Under the pieces are notes generated by a model that saw only the letters and a list, made by a program, of their open reading frames with translations, had not been told where the DNA came from and did no database searches. Both the position numbers and the translations under genes were made by a program. DNA of 64,000 nucleotides from JAHDHW01 sp965277415 (lineage in GTDB: Bacteria > Bacteroidota > Bacteroidia > Chitinophagales > Saprospiraceae), in assembly GCA_965277415.1 (NCBI GenBank), contig CBDICS010000031.1, positions 1 to 64,000 of the forward strand, given 5' to 3'. The number at the start of each line of letters is the position of its first letter. Positions within the stretch are counted from its first letter, which is position 1. This document shows positions 30,501 through 40,300 of this stretch, piece after piece.

Positions 30501-33500
30501 ATATGACAGTTGAATGTGGAAACATCCCAGCGGCAGCGAATATTACCGCGACAGATAATTGTGCTGTGAGTCTACCCGTAATTTTTGAAGAGACAATAGT
30601 GACAGGCAGCTGCGCAGAAGACATAACGGTTACACGAACATGGACTTCGACGGACAATTGCGGAAATACAGTAAGTACGCAACAAGTGATTAGTTCTTCG
30701 GATACAGAAGCACCAGTTTTATCGGAAACCCCAATGGATATGACAGTTGAATGTGGAAACATCCCAGCGGCAGCGAATATTACCGCGACAGATAATTGTG
30801 CTGTGAGTCTACCCGTAATTTTTGAAGAGACAATAGTGACAGGCAGCTGCGCAGAAGACATAACGGTTACACGAACATGGACTTCGACGGACAATTGCGG
30901 AAATACAGTAAGTACGCAACAAGTGATTAGCTCTTCGGATACAGAAGCACCAGTTTTGTCGGAAATACCAATGGATATGACAGTTGACTGTGGAAACATC
31001 CCAGCGGCTGCGAATATTACCGCGACAGATAATTGTGCTGGGAATCTCCCTGTAATATTCGAAGAGACGATAGTGACGGGCAGCTGCGCAGAAGACATAA
31101 CGGTTACACGAACATGGACTTCGACAGATAATTGCGGCAATACAGTAAGTACGCAACAAGTGATTAGCTCCTCAGATACGGAAGCACCAGTTTTATCAGA
31201 AACCCCAATGGATATGACAGTTGAATGTGGAAACATCCCAGCGGCTGCCAATATTACCGCGACAGATAATTGTGCTGGGAATCTTCCTGTAATATTTGAA
31301 GAGACGATAGTGACGGGCAGCTGCGCAGAAGACATAACGGTTACACGAACATGGACTTCGACAGATAATTGCGGCAATACAGTAAGTGCGCAACAAGTGA
31401 TTAGCTCTTCAGATACAGAAGCACCAGTCTTATCGGAAACACCAACGGATATGACAGTTGACTGTGGAAACATCCCAGCGGCTGCGAATATTACAGCGAC
31501 AGATAATTGTGCTGTGAGTCTTCCTGTAATATTTGAAGAGACGATAGTGACAGGTGCATGTGCAGAAGACATAATGGTTACGCGAACATGGACTTCGACA
31601 GATAATTGCGGCAATACAGTAAGTACGCAACAAGTGATTAGCTCCTCAGATACGGAAGCACCAGTTTTATCAGAAACACCAATGGATATGACAGTTGACT
31701 GTGGAAACATCCCAGCGGCAGCCAATATTACAGCGACAGATAATTGTGCTGGGAGTCTACCCGTAATTTTTGAAGAGACGATAGTGACAGGTGCATGCGC
31801 AGAAGACATAACGGTTACGCGAACATGGACTGCGACAGACAATTGCGGAAATACAGTAAGTACGCAACAAGTGATTAGCTCTTCGGATACGGAAGCCCCC
31901 GTTTTGTCGGAAACCCCAATGGACATGACAGTTGACTGTGGAAACATCCCAGCGGCTGCGAATATTACCGCGACAGATAATTGTGCTGTGAGCCTTTCCG
32001 TAATTTTTGAAGAGACGATAGTTACCGGTGCATGTGCAGAAGATATAACGGTTACGCGAACATGGACTGCGACAGACAATTGCGGCAATACAGTAAGTGC
32101 GCAACAAGTGATTAGCTCTTCGGATACGGAAGCACCAGTTTTAAGCGAACTGCCTGAAGATCTGACTGTTCAATGTAATGCTATTCCTTCACCTCCAATG
32201 AATATTACCGCAACCGATAATTGTAATGTCAATTTAGTTTTTGAAGAAAGTATTAGAGAAATAAACTGTCTTGACGAGTATTTATTAGTTTGGAAATGGA
32301 TTGCAACAGATAATTGTGGTAATGAAACTGCCGATAGCACGACAGTCATGATCATTGATGATACGGCGCCTATTTTATTTGGAATTCCTCAAAATATTAC
32401 TGTGGAATGTTCAGACATACCCATGCTTCCTATTATCACTACGACAGATAATTGTGATGATATGCCCGAGATATTTTTTGATGAATTTACTACAGGAACA
32501 CCTTGTACGGATACGCATAAAACATTCCGAACGTGGACCGCAGCAGATAATTGTGGTAATCAGAGTATTCGGACACAAATCATTTCTTTGATAGACAACA
32601 CCCCGCCCATTATTGAATGCCCTAGTGATACAGTTTTAAATATTGTATTAGCTGGAACAAACTCAATTGTTTATGCTTTGGGACCAGAGGTGCAAGATAA
32701 TTGTGATTCTATGTCTATGATATCTTTTCAAATTGATTTTGGAAATAATGGTTCCATTGATTCATTAGGCTTATTAGTAGATTCTTTGCTTATTATTGAT
32801 TTTCCAATTGGAGTAACTACACTTAGCTTTGAAGCAGAGGATGTGTGTGGCAATATGTCGGCTTGTTCAACACAGGTTGTGGTAAATGGATTTGGCCCAC
32901 CTGGCTTTGCTACAATTAGTGGACAAGTTTACACCGAAGAAATGGAGTACCTCGAAGACATCGTGGTTCAATTGAATGGAACGTTCTCTGATTCTACTAT
33001 TACTATCGGAGATGGTTATTATGAATTTATAAATATTCCTCAAGGGCATAATTATTCTATAGCGCCTTATAATAATGAAAACCCAGTTAATGGATTAAGT
33101 ACGTTTGATCTTATTTTATTATTAAGGCATATTTTAGAAATTGAATTTCTGGACTCTCCCTATAAAGTTATTGCTGGAGATATCAATCGGTCAGGAAACT
33201 TGTCAACTATAGATATTGTCGAATTAAGGCAATTAATTCTAGGCATTATTCCAACTTTTCAATCCAATACTTCTTGGAGATTTGTTGATGCCAGTTTTGT
33301 TTTTCCAAATAATGAAAATCCATTCCAATCATCATTTCCTGAATATTGTACAATAAATAACCTTGATGAAGAAGTGGAAAATATGGATTTTATTAGTGTC
33401 AAAACCGGAGATTTAAATTATTCAGCAGAGACTAATTATCAGGGAGGAAATGAAATTCGAAACTTGACAACGCTTTACTTCGAAACAGAAGATCAAGACG

Positions 33501-34150
33501 TAGCAGAAGGTGAAAAAATTACTATTCCTATAAAGGCAAAAGATTTTGATAAAATATTAGGCTTTCAATATAGTCTACAGTTTGATCCAAGACAATTAGA
33601 ATTTATAGGACTGGGAAAAGAAAAATTACCTTTATTTAATTATGAAAATTTTGGACTTTCTTTTATTGAAGAAGGAATACTTACTTGTTCCTGGTTTCAT
33701 ATTGAGGGCATTTCAATTGAACCCAATACAGTTTTATTCGAATTAGAATTTAGAGCAAAAGAATCTGGCCAAATCAGTTCCTTTATAGAATTGAATTCTG
33801 CATTTACAAATGCTGAAATTTATTTGTCTGATCAAAAATGGAATAATTTAAGTTTGAAATTTAATCCAATTCTCCAATCCAATAAAGCCTTTAAATTATA
33901 CCCGAGTCGACCTAACCCGTTCAAAGAGTTAAGTATAATTGAATTTTATCTACCTAAGCAGTCAGAAATTGTTTTTTCAGTTTTCAATACTTCTGGTAAA
34001 TTATTATTTCAAAAAATAAATACTTACACAGAAGGTTATCATGAAATATTAATGCACCGAAATCAGCTAGAAGGCGGAGGTTTGTATTATTATCAATTGA
34101 AAACAGATGATGGAATGAGTCGTCAAGGAAAAATGATATTGTTAGAATAA
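27590..34150 (+). CDS. Giant T9SS-exported HYR-repeat protein with dockerin-like and cohesin-like segments
   Basis: 2186 residues. Signal peptide 1-27. Most of the protein is HYR-like beta modules (DKTPPIITCPGDFTI; CGNTSECTLYITVDD) and related 79-80-residue units of the form TPPxL..P.D.TVEC....ATDNC; eight of these (about residues 882-1513) are nearly identical. The C-terminal part contains a carboxypeptidase-regulatory-like fold (ISGQVYTEEMEYLEDIVVQL, about 1778), a dockerin-like pair (NGLSTFDLILLLRHIL and GDINRSGNLSTIDIVELRQL, about 1830-1885), a cohesin-like domain (about 1960-2090; FQYSLQFDPRQLEF), and a type A T9SS sorting domain (LYPSRPNPF ... KMILLE). Probably a cell-surface scaffold or adhesin; binding partners unknown. 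It stands between a terminator and the 162-bp palindrome, so it is likely monocistronic. Confidence 0.93.
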   Translation: MKKSKPSVIGIFIISIIILSIPRISFTQCSLTCNGLVQVALDENCIAEIMPDDILEGNATGCGLLSVQIFDTSGNLIPTSPFIDGTYLDETLTVRLNEASTGNYCEGAIEVRDYIKPEIVCTNLSLLCTDSTHPDDVGYASVTDNCDSNVILSYVDSIENPLCDPSLVQVIYRTWTATDANGNNSFPCVQTITLARPLLDDIQFPSNKDDVEDLALDCADPDLSPENTGYPKLYGVDLISGASCEIWIMYTDSNPVQSCDASFTIIRTWTINDECSNQSIMDTQVLKVMDKTPPIITCPGDFTISANSTTCAADVFIPEAIATDDCTSIANISFSIKDENGILIIPNSIVNLPVGIHPIIYTATDDCGNTSECTLYITVDDEVNPTVTCESFTTVSLGNDGTVLVPANVFDDGSYDNCGSITFMARRMDNINCLGDDATVFNTSVPFYCCDVGDTIMIEMIVEDAINRLSNTCMVGVLVQDKLNPEIICPLDITLNCEEPILDLSITGEPLVSDNCAVVDLTFSDSIDLDLCNTGMVFRTWTVVDNQGQSNTCLQKITLIDTIPPEIIYPSSIDIAECGDSDDLEITGIPIVEDACGEFASGYDDTVLELNGGCMHKVIRIWTVYDWCMDTTYTGVQIIQEFDTSPPLFDMIPIDMTVECDAIPPALNINAIDDCNNGVVLTTTEEITPGICSYEYIIVRKWMAIDNCGNADSLSQQITVLDTSPPMIIGESPDTTISCDALIPNTVLTATDNCDTDVDLIMTEVQINGFCDDEYTLFRAWTAVDNCGNESKRFQTINVQDTIKPILLDIPSDITVECDMIPAPALIIATDNCDAEVEIDFNESIVSGVCIDEYILIRTWMAIDNCGNQSTGTQTIEVNDNTAPVLSETPIDMTVDCGNIPAAANITATDNCAGSLPVIFEETIVTGACAEDITVTRTWTATDNCGNTVSTQQVISSSDTEAPVLSETPMDMTVECGNIPAAANITATDNCAVSLPVIFEETIVTGSCAEDITVTRTWTSTDNCGNTVSTQQVISSSDTEAPVLSETPMDMTVECGNIPAAANITATDNCAVSLPVIFEETIVTGSCAEDITVTRTWTSTDNCGNTVSTQQVISSSDTEAPVLSEIPMDMTVDCGNIPAAANITATDNCAGNLPVIFEETIVTGSCAEDITVTRTWTSTDNCGNTVSTQQVISSSDTEAPVLSETPMDMTVECGNIPAAANITATDNCAGNLPVIFEETIVTGSCAEDITVTRTWTSTDNCGNTVSAQQVISSSDTEAPVLSETPTDMTVDCGNIPAAANITATDNCAVSLPVIFEETIVTGACAEDIMVTRTWTSTDNCGNTVSTQQVISSSDTEAPVLSETPMDMTVDCGNIPAAANITATDNCAGSLPVIFEETIVTGACAEDITVTRTWTATDNCGNTVSTQQVISSSDTEAPVLSETPMDMTVDCGNIPAAANITATDNCAVSLSVIFEETIVTGACAEDITVTRTWTATDNCGNTVSAQQVISSSDTEAPVLSELPEDLTVQCNAIPSPPMNITATDNCNVNLVFEESIREINCLDEYLLVWKWIATDNCGNETADSTTVMIIDDTAPILFGIPQNITVECSDIPMLPIITTTDNCDDMPEIFFDEFTTGTPCTDTHKTFRTWTAADNCGNQSIRTQIISLIDNTPPIIECPSDTVLNIVLAGTNSIVYALGPEVQDNCDSMSMISFQIDFGNNGSIDSLGLLVDSLLIIDFPIGVTTLSFEAEDVCGNMSACSTQVVVNGFGPPGFATISGQVYTEEMEYLEDIVVQLNGTFSDSTITIGDGYYEFINIPQGHNYSIAPYNNENPVNGLSTFDLILLLRHILEIEFLDSPYKVIAGDINRSGNLSTIDIVELRQLILGIIPTFQSNTSWRFVDASFVFPNNENPFQSSFPEYCTINNLDEEVENMDFISVKTGDLNYSAETNYQGGNEIRNLTTLYFETEDQDVAEGEKITIPIKAKDFDKILGFQYSLQFDPRQLEFIGLGKEKLPLFNYENFGLSFIEEGILTCSWFHIEGISIEPNTVLFELEFRAKESGQISSFIELNSAFTNAEIYLSDQKWNNLSLKFNPILQSNKAFKLYPSRPNPFKELSIIEFYLPKQSEIVFSVFNTSGKLLFQKINTYTEGYHEILMHRNQLEGGGLYYYQLKTDDGMSRQGKMILLE
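30232..32127 (+). repeat. Eight tandem 237-bp (79-aa) coding repeats
   Basis: Units recur every 237 bp (GAAACACC/GAAACCCC at 30251, 30488, 30725 and onward). Each encodes DMTVxCGNIPAAANITATDN through NTVSTQQVISSSD with four Cys. Copies two and three (about 30470-30943) look identical apart from a single base, indicating very recent duplication. The antisense strand stays open over much of the array, which is a composition effect. Confidence 0.95.
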
Positions 34151-34311
34151 GAAGTTGTTCAAAAATGGCTGCTAGTATCGAGAAACAGATGTTTTGCCTT
34201 AAGACGAGGCTTTAAAATCGCTGCATAGCAGAGCTACGTAAGATTTTTATAAGGAAGTATTGAGGCAAAAGATCGTTTCGTAGTCTAGGGAGCTATTTTT
34301 GAACAACTTCT
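34150..34311. repeat. 162-bp imperfect palindrome (MITE-like or REP-like element)
   Basis: The ends are inverted copies: AGAAGTTGTTCAAAAATGGCT at 34150 and AGCTATTTTTGAACAACTTC (plus T) at 34291-34311, one mismatch. Inner arms also pair (TTTTGCCT near 34192 with AGGCAAAA at 34263; AGCCTCG-side and AAGGAAG-side less well) around a central CTGC-ATA-GCAG hairpin. It begins at the stop region of the giant gene and ends 26 bp before the kinase gene. No second copy or target-site duplication is evident in this window. It could terminate transcription as a long hairpin. Confidence 0.6.
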
Positions 34312-34332
34312 AAGCTAAAATTTATAACTTTG
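34298..34332 (+). promoter_or_regulatory. Candidate Bacteroidota promoter for the sensor kinase gene
   Basis: TTTG (34298-34301), 23-nt spacer, TAACTTTG (34325-34332) fits the TTTG / TAnnTTTG consensus. The -33 part lies inside the terminal repeat of the palindrome. The start codon is only 5 nt beyond the -7 element, so transcription from here would give a nearly leaderless mRNA, which weakens the call. Confidence 0.35.
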
Positions 34333-34337
34333 AAGCT

Positions 34338-37295
34338 ATGCTTCGAGTAACCCTTCTAGTTTTTATTTCTTGTTGTTTTATTAACCTTTCAGGACAAGAC
34401 CCTTATTATATTAATTATGATACGAAAGACGGTTTGCCTAGTAGCGAAGTCTACGATATAGAAGTGGATCAAAACGGTTTAGTCTGGTTTACGACTGATC
34501 GTGGAGTGTGTACATATGATGGTTATGACTTTAAAACCTATACGACAAAGGATGGTCTAGCGGATAATACTAATTTTGAGATTTATCGAGATTCGAAGGA
34601 AAGACTCTGGTTTACAGGCTATAGCGGAAAGGTGAGTATCTATGAGCATGGCAATTTTAAACCGTATGTGTATAATGACTCCTTGTTGAAAATTTTAAAT
34701 GGACAGTGGGTAGAGCAATTAATTGAGTCAAAAAAACATTCACTTTGTTTTACAATAACTAAGAGAAAGGAGGCTGAAGTGTTTAGTTTTGATGTTGATA
34801 TTTATCCTCATGCTTTAAAGAAAGAGGAATATGATATTGAAGATGGCTTGTTGAAGTTAGATTCTATAGTACCTGCTAAAACCTTGTACTTCCATAAAAG
34901 AGATTATAGTAAAGGAACTAGATATATTCCACTTAGATCTGTATTAGCAATAAAATCGAAGTCGGGTTGGATAAGCTATAATAAACATACTGTATTTCTT
35001 CTTGATTCTAATGGGGCAAAAGTTCAATCTTATGATTTAAGTTATAATTCAAAAAACATTATAGATTTTATATTTTTAGATAAATTTGAAAACTTATGGA
35101 CAAGTACTTCTAATGGACTTTTTTGTTTTAAAAATGGTGATTTGTTGGAACCTCCTTTATCTTTTTTTGAAAATCAATATATAAGTAGTATTACTTTAGA
35201 TAAAGAAAATAATTATTGGGTAAGTACGACTCAAAATGGGGTGTACTTAGTTCCTGATTTTGGAATAAATGTAAAACGATTATCTAGTACTGAAAAAGAA
35301 CCTTATTTTTCTATTGGAAAATTAAAAGAACATATAGTTTTTGGAAGTTCTAATTCTAGAATTGTCTCTGTCAATAAGTTTGGAGAAAAAGAAATAATAT
35401 TCAATGGTGATGCGATTCATAATAAAAGACAGATAAGAAATTTTAGTAAAATTAAGGATGAATTACATTTTGAATTTTATAAAATTATAGAAAAAGAAAA
35501 AAACTGTACCATATCTGATGGTTTTCCTGATATTAATACTAGTATTCTCTTGCCGTTACCAGATAGCGTACTTCTTGTATCAAATTATAAAGGATTCTTT
35601 ATTACTAATGAAAATAATAAAACACTATTTTCTAATAGTGACAGTTTTAAGAAAAGAACTACAACTATAGTTCAAGATTTAGATGAAACGATCTGGTTTG
35701 GAACTTTAGACGGTTTATTCAAAGTTAATGAATATCAGTACCGAGATTGGCAGCAAATTTTATCTAATGGACAAGATCCATTTGGCCGTGTCAATGATAT
35801 CCATATAGATCACTTAAATAACCGTTGGATATCTACCATTGGAAATGGACTCTTCTATCATACTAATGATCAACTTTTTCAAATAAAAAACATCGATGGA
35901 CTGAATAGCAATTTAATTAATCATACCGTAGTCACCAATGATTCCATACTTTGGGTAGCAACAAATAAAGGACTTAATGCCTTTAATTATAAGTTTGAAA
36001 ATGATACATTGATTTATTCAAAAATAAAGAGCCTTACCACTGTTGATGGTTTAAGCTCTAACTATATATATGATATAGACTATTGGAATAATGAGATTTG
36101 GTTGGCTACTAATGATGGAATTTGTCATTTTGATCCAAATGTAATTAATCGGACTTTCCCATCTGTAAAGGTAAAGATAGATGATTTGATGGTAAATGAT
36201 TCTTCCTTTACTATATCTGATAAACTTGTATTTAAGCCTAACCAAAATGATGTCTATATCAATTATACTGGTATTAGTTTTAGAAAAGAAAGTGGACAGG
36301 TCTTTTACAAATATCGACTTCGATCTGAAATACAAACACCTGAGTGGTTTTACACCAATGAGAAAAGCACCCGATATAATGACTTGGATGCTGGAATGTA
36401 TACTTTTGAAGTTGCAGCACAAAACAAATCGGGGGACTGGAGTCCTGTATCCACCTCTTTTTCATTTGAGATTCAGGCCCATTTTACAGAGACGACTTGG
36501 TTCAAAACAATATCTGTTTTATTCGGTTTTGGGATAATAAGCCTGATCGCATTTTATCAGATAAAACGGATTCAATCTAAAGAACAAGAGAAACGGAAAC
36601 TTCAGGAAGCACAACTCCAAATCAAAGAAACTCGACTTCAATTACAATCTGCAGAGCTATCCTCATTAAGGAATCAGATGAATCCCCATTTTGTATTTAA
36701 TTCCTTAAACTCTATTCAGAATTTTATTTTTAAAAAAGATGTGGAGAAAGCGAATTATTATTTATCTAAGTTTTCTGGTTTGATGAGAGATAGTTTACAG
36801 TATACACGCTTGGATTATATCACGCTACAAGAAGAAATAAACTTCATAAAAAATTATCTCGAATTGGAAAAAATGCGATTTGCAGATAAGTTCGAAATAA
36901 AAATAGAGGTAGAAGATAGCCTAGACATTGATTTTATAATGGTTCCTTCCTTATTACTTCAACCTGTATTGGAGAATAGTGTAAAACATGCCTTTAAGAA
37001 TATTAAAGCAAAAGGCTTGGTAGAAGTGACTGTTTCAGAGAGAGATGAAGATAGTTTGGATTTTTTTATAAGAGATAATGGCCCTGGAATATTAAGCGAT
37101 ATAGAGAGGGGGGCTTCTAAAAAAACAGGACATAAATCCCTAGGCTTAGAAATAATCAGAGATCGAATAAAGTTACTTAATGATACACATCATAAGACTA
37201 AAGCGAGTGTTGAATTTACCAACCTTTCCGACTTAAATGAAGATAAGACAGGCTTACAAGTACATTTTATTTTACCGATAAAATATAAGCAATGA
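34338..37295 (+). CDS. Membrane sensor histidine kinase with beta-propeller sensor (LytS/YehU-type)
   Basis: 985 residues. Signal peptide 1-19; residues 20-620 contain repeated two-component-regulator propeller blades (for example GLVWFTTDRGVCTYDGYDF, IWFGTLDGLFKVNE, NRWISTIGNGLFYHT, ILWVATNKGLNAFNY); a Y_Y_Y beta domain follows at about 640-710 (YKYRLRS, YNDLDAGMYTFEVAAQNKSG). One membrane helix lies at about 721-742, then a coiled coil, the His_kinase domain (NQMNPHFVFNSLNSIQNF, phospho-His near 782) and an HATPase domain (DNGPGI, SLGLEIIRDRI). The propeller should be periplasmic. Relatives are usually paired with a LytTR response regulator; none is adjacent here, so it is an orphan kinase in this window. 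The signal sensed is unknown. Confidence 0.92.
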   Translation: MLRVTLLVFISCCFINLSGQDPYYINYDTKDGLPSSEVYDIEVDQNGLVWFTTDRGVCTYDGYDFKTYTTKDGLADNTNFEIYRDSKERLWFTGYSGKVSIYEHGNFKPYVYNDSLLKILNGQWVEQLIESKKHSLCFTITKRKEAEVFSFDVDIYPHALKKEEYDIEDGLLKLDSIVPAKTLYFHKRDYSKGTRYIPLRSVLAIKSKSGWISYNKHTVFLLDSNGAKVQSYDLSYNSKNIIDFIFLDKFENLWTSTSNGLFCFKNGDLLEPPLSFFENQYISSITLDKENNYWVSTTQNGVYLVPDFGINVKRLSSTEKEPYFSIGKLKEHIVFGSSNSRIVSVNKFGEKEIIFNGDAIHNKRQIRNFSKIKDELHFEFYKIIEKEKNCTISDGFPDINTSILLPLPDSVLLVSNYKGFFITNENNKTLFSNSDSFKKRTTTIVQDLDETIWFGTLDGLFKVNEYQYRDWQQILSNGQDPFGRVNDIHIDHLNNRWISTIGNGLFYHTNDQLFQIKNIDGLNSNLINHTVVTNDSILWVATNKGLNAFNYKFENDTLIYSKIKSLTTVDGLSSNYIYDIDYWNNEIWLATNDGICHFDPNVINRTFPSVKVKIDDLMVNDSSFTISDKLVFKPNQNDVYINYTGISFRKESGQVFYKYRLRSEIQTPEWFYTNEKSTRYNDLDAGMYTFEVAAQNKSGDWSPVSTSFSFEIQAHFTETTWFKTISVLFGFGIISLIAFYQIKRIQSKEQEKRKLQEAQLQIKETRLQLQSAELSSLRNQMNPHFVFNSLNSIQNFIFKKDVEKANYYLSKFSGLMRDSLQYTRLDYITLQEEINFIKNYLELEKMRFADKFEIKIEVEDSLDIDFIMVPSLLLQPVLENSVKHAFKNIKAKGLVEVTVSERDEDSLDFFIRDNGPGILSDIERGASKKTGHKSLGLEIIRDRIKLLNDTHHKTKASVEFTNLSDLNEDKTGLQVHFILPIKYKQ

Positions 37296-37368
37296 ATAAG
37301 AAGAGAACCAAGGTGTACATGTTTGAGAAGGCAAATTCTTTATATCAAAATTTGACTTCTATTATTCT

Positions 37369-40300
37369 TTAATTCGTAGCATCAATAATCTCCCTTATCC
37401 TTTTAGCGACCACAGTAAACGCTTCATCCATATTATCCCATTGAGAAATTGCCTTAAGATGACCGCTATCTGTTTTAGGAAGCATTTCTTTTTCTGAGAA
37501 AGCTAAACCGCTAAAGTCAAATGGTCGTAGATAAATTGGGACAACCCTGGACACTCGTTCATTGGAGTCTTTTTGAAGTTTTAAAGCAAGTGGGATTTCT
37601 TTTTCCCAGATATAAGAGGAAGCAATAAAGTCAGCGCTTACCAAAAACAATATGATGTCAGAATCTCGTAAATTATCATTGATGGCAGTATCCCATTCAT
37701 CCCCAGCCTGAATAGCTTGATCACTCCATACTTCTATTTTTTCTAGTCGTTTAAGCGGAGCAAGGTGGACCGCAAGCTTATCCATGATAGCAGTATCTTT
37801 ATGCGAGTAAGAGAAAAAGACTTTGAGAGGTCGCATTGGCTTACTATCCAGTAAAATTTCGAAATCGTGAATACGCAGTTGCTGACCTTCTTCAGAAGGT
37901 GTAAAAAGTTCTTTATTCCGATTAGCATTGCAGAGGCTCAAATAATTAGCAAAATTTTCATTATCAGTAGAAACTTCTAGATTTTTCAGCCACCTTGGAG
38001 GCGTTTCTGTTTTATAGCGTAGTGTCCAATTATTGGGGAGGAAATGGATGCCTGATTGCATTTTAGATGCTGTGTTTTGTGTCACATTTGATGCTGTATC
38101 AATAGAGGATTTTGCAATTTTACTTAACTCCTTTTCTTCTAGAATTTCTATAATAAGGTGAAATAGTTCTTTTTGAATCATTTTATAATTACCCACGGGT
38201 TCCGCACCAATAAGGAAAACCCCATTTTTTTCATCTGCTTTGGGCATAATGCCTTTGAACATTACACGTGTTCCTTTTTTCTCAAACAATATTCCTTTTT
38301 TCCAAAAGTAACGGGCATCAACATTTTGAGTATCAAAATTCTGAGACATCCCGTAAAAGAAAATTAATCGCTGTAACACTTTTCTAAAAAAATAGAGTGG
38401 TAAACGTACGAAATAGGCTTTTTGTTGAAGACCGCGAGCCGCTATAGCATATAATTCTTCTACAGGATGGGTCTCTGGCAAGTATTGAGGAGCTATATAA
38501 GAAGTGATTACTTTGCCATCTTTTTCCTCTTTTCGTTCAAAGATAATTTCCATCTCTTTCATCAATTCGATGACCGTCTCTTCTGGAATAGCGCCACGTT
38601 TTGCTGGTGGCATTTGTTCTAGTTTGAATTCGCCATCATTTTTCCGAACAGTATCATTGAGCGTTTGATATATACCTTCGGTCACCCAGGCTGGGTTGAG
38701 GTAAACCCGCTCTTTTAATAATTCATTTTTATGAAAATAAATAATTGCACCTGAATTATGTAGCCATCTTGGAATTGCTTTGAGCTCACTTTCCGTTAAT
38801 TCGGGCTCTATCAGTTTACACGCTTTTTCAAAATTCTTAATCTGGATTTCTTTTCCTTTTTCAAGAAATTTATAAAAAAGGTTTTTAGAATTTTTTTTAC
38901 CTCTGGCACTAGCTTCAACTATGGCATCCCGAATCTGTATCCAGGCAATAGATTTTTTCCAATGAGATTGAGATTCTGGTATGGTACGCATCGCCTCAGC
39001 TAAGTCTTTACAAAACAGATCAAAACTCCATTTATAATGCGAGTTTTCATTTTTAGAGGCTTCATGAAGGCTTAGATAATGATCTCCACTTATCTTATAA
39101 TCCTCGATCCATTTAGTATCAATGGGTGCTTTGGAATCTCGATCAATTTTATTTTGTAAAACAATAATTGGACTTGTCGGGGCATAATGGCGGATATTGT
39201 CAAGCCAGTAGCGATAGTGAAAATGTTGTAATTTCTCTGAGACGTTTTTAAAAACTTCAGTGGATAGTATCTGATTGTTATTTGTTTGTTCATCCCATAA
39301 AAGGACATAAACTGCATAATTACTTAGAAACAATCGAAAGGTACCGTGATAATACTCTTGCCCGCCGAAGTCCCAGATGTTGACAGCAATTTTATCTTTT
39401 AGCGATTCAAATGCCGGAGAGACATCACCTTGAGGCAACCAGCGATTGAGCCGGATACCATGTGTGCTTTCTCTTTTTCTATCAAGTTCATTATTCTCAA
39501 AATATTTACTCAATTGTGTTTTACCTACACCACTATTCCCAACGAATATTAGTTTGACATCGCTTAATACCAGATCTTCTAGTTTCTTTTTTTCTTCAAT
39601 TTTCTTTTGAAGTACTTCTTCCGTTTCCTTTAATTCTTTTTGTAAATCTTCCTGTTCTTTTTCTACTGCTTCCAATTCCTCTGAAATAGCTTCTTCTGGG
39701 CTTGCCTCTGCAATTATATGCTCTTCAAGGATACCTCTTTCTTGAATGTTTTCTACTTCTTGTTTGATTTGGCTAGACTTTTTCTGAAGCTCATCCCGCT
39801 TTTTTTGTATAGCTTCTAGTTCTTTATCTTGTTCAATAAAGCGTTTTGCATCTCTGGAAGTACCTTCAAAAAAAGCCCTGATTTGATCTGCATCATTACT
39901 TTGCCAAACCTCTGGAGGGACATCTTGAATAGGGTTGTCATCCAGTTGTAAATCTTCTACTTTGTGTAGATTAGTTATCGGTTTAATAACCTCGATTCTA
40001 TTATGACTTAGGTTCAAGTTTCTTAAATGAATTAAATTAGAAAGCGGTTCAATATCATTTATGTTATTGCCTTCACAATTTAAATTTTGTAAAAAACTAA
40101 GATTTTGCAAGAAACTTAGATCCGAAATACGATTTCCACTGATATGCAATTCTTGAAGTGCAGTTAATTTTTTTAATGGAGAAGGATCTAAAGATTCATC
40201 CGTAGTACTGGGATTAGCATCTCCGAGGAAGAGGTTATTAATATTTAAATACCTTAATTTGACCATATGTTCTAGAGCAATCAAAGGCGTATCCATCATT

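Noticed and set aside
30442..32088. 548-codon open frame on the minus strand
   Set aside because: It is the antisense of the eight 237-bp repeats; its own translation is repetitive only because the true gene is.
37296..37368. Possible terminator between the convergent kinase and Roco genes
   Set aside because: No stem with a T tract could be drawn in the 73-bp gap.
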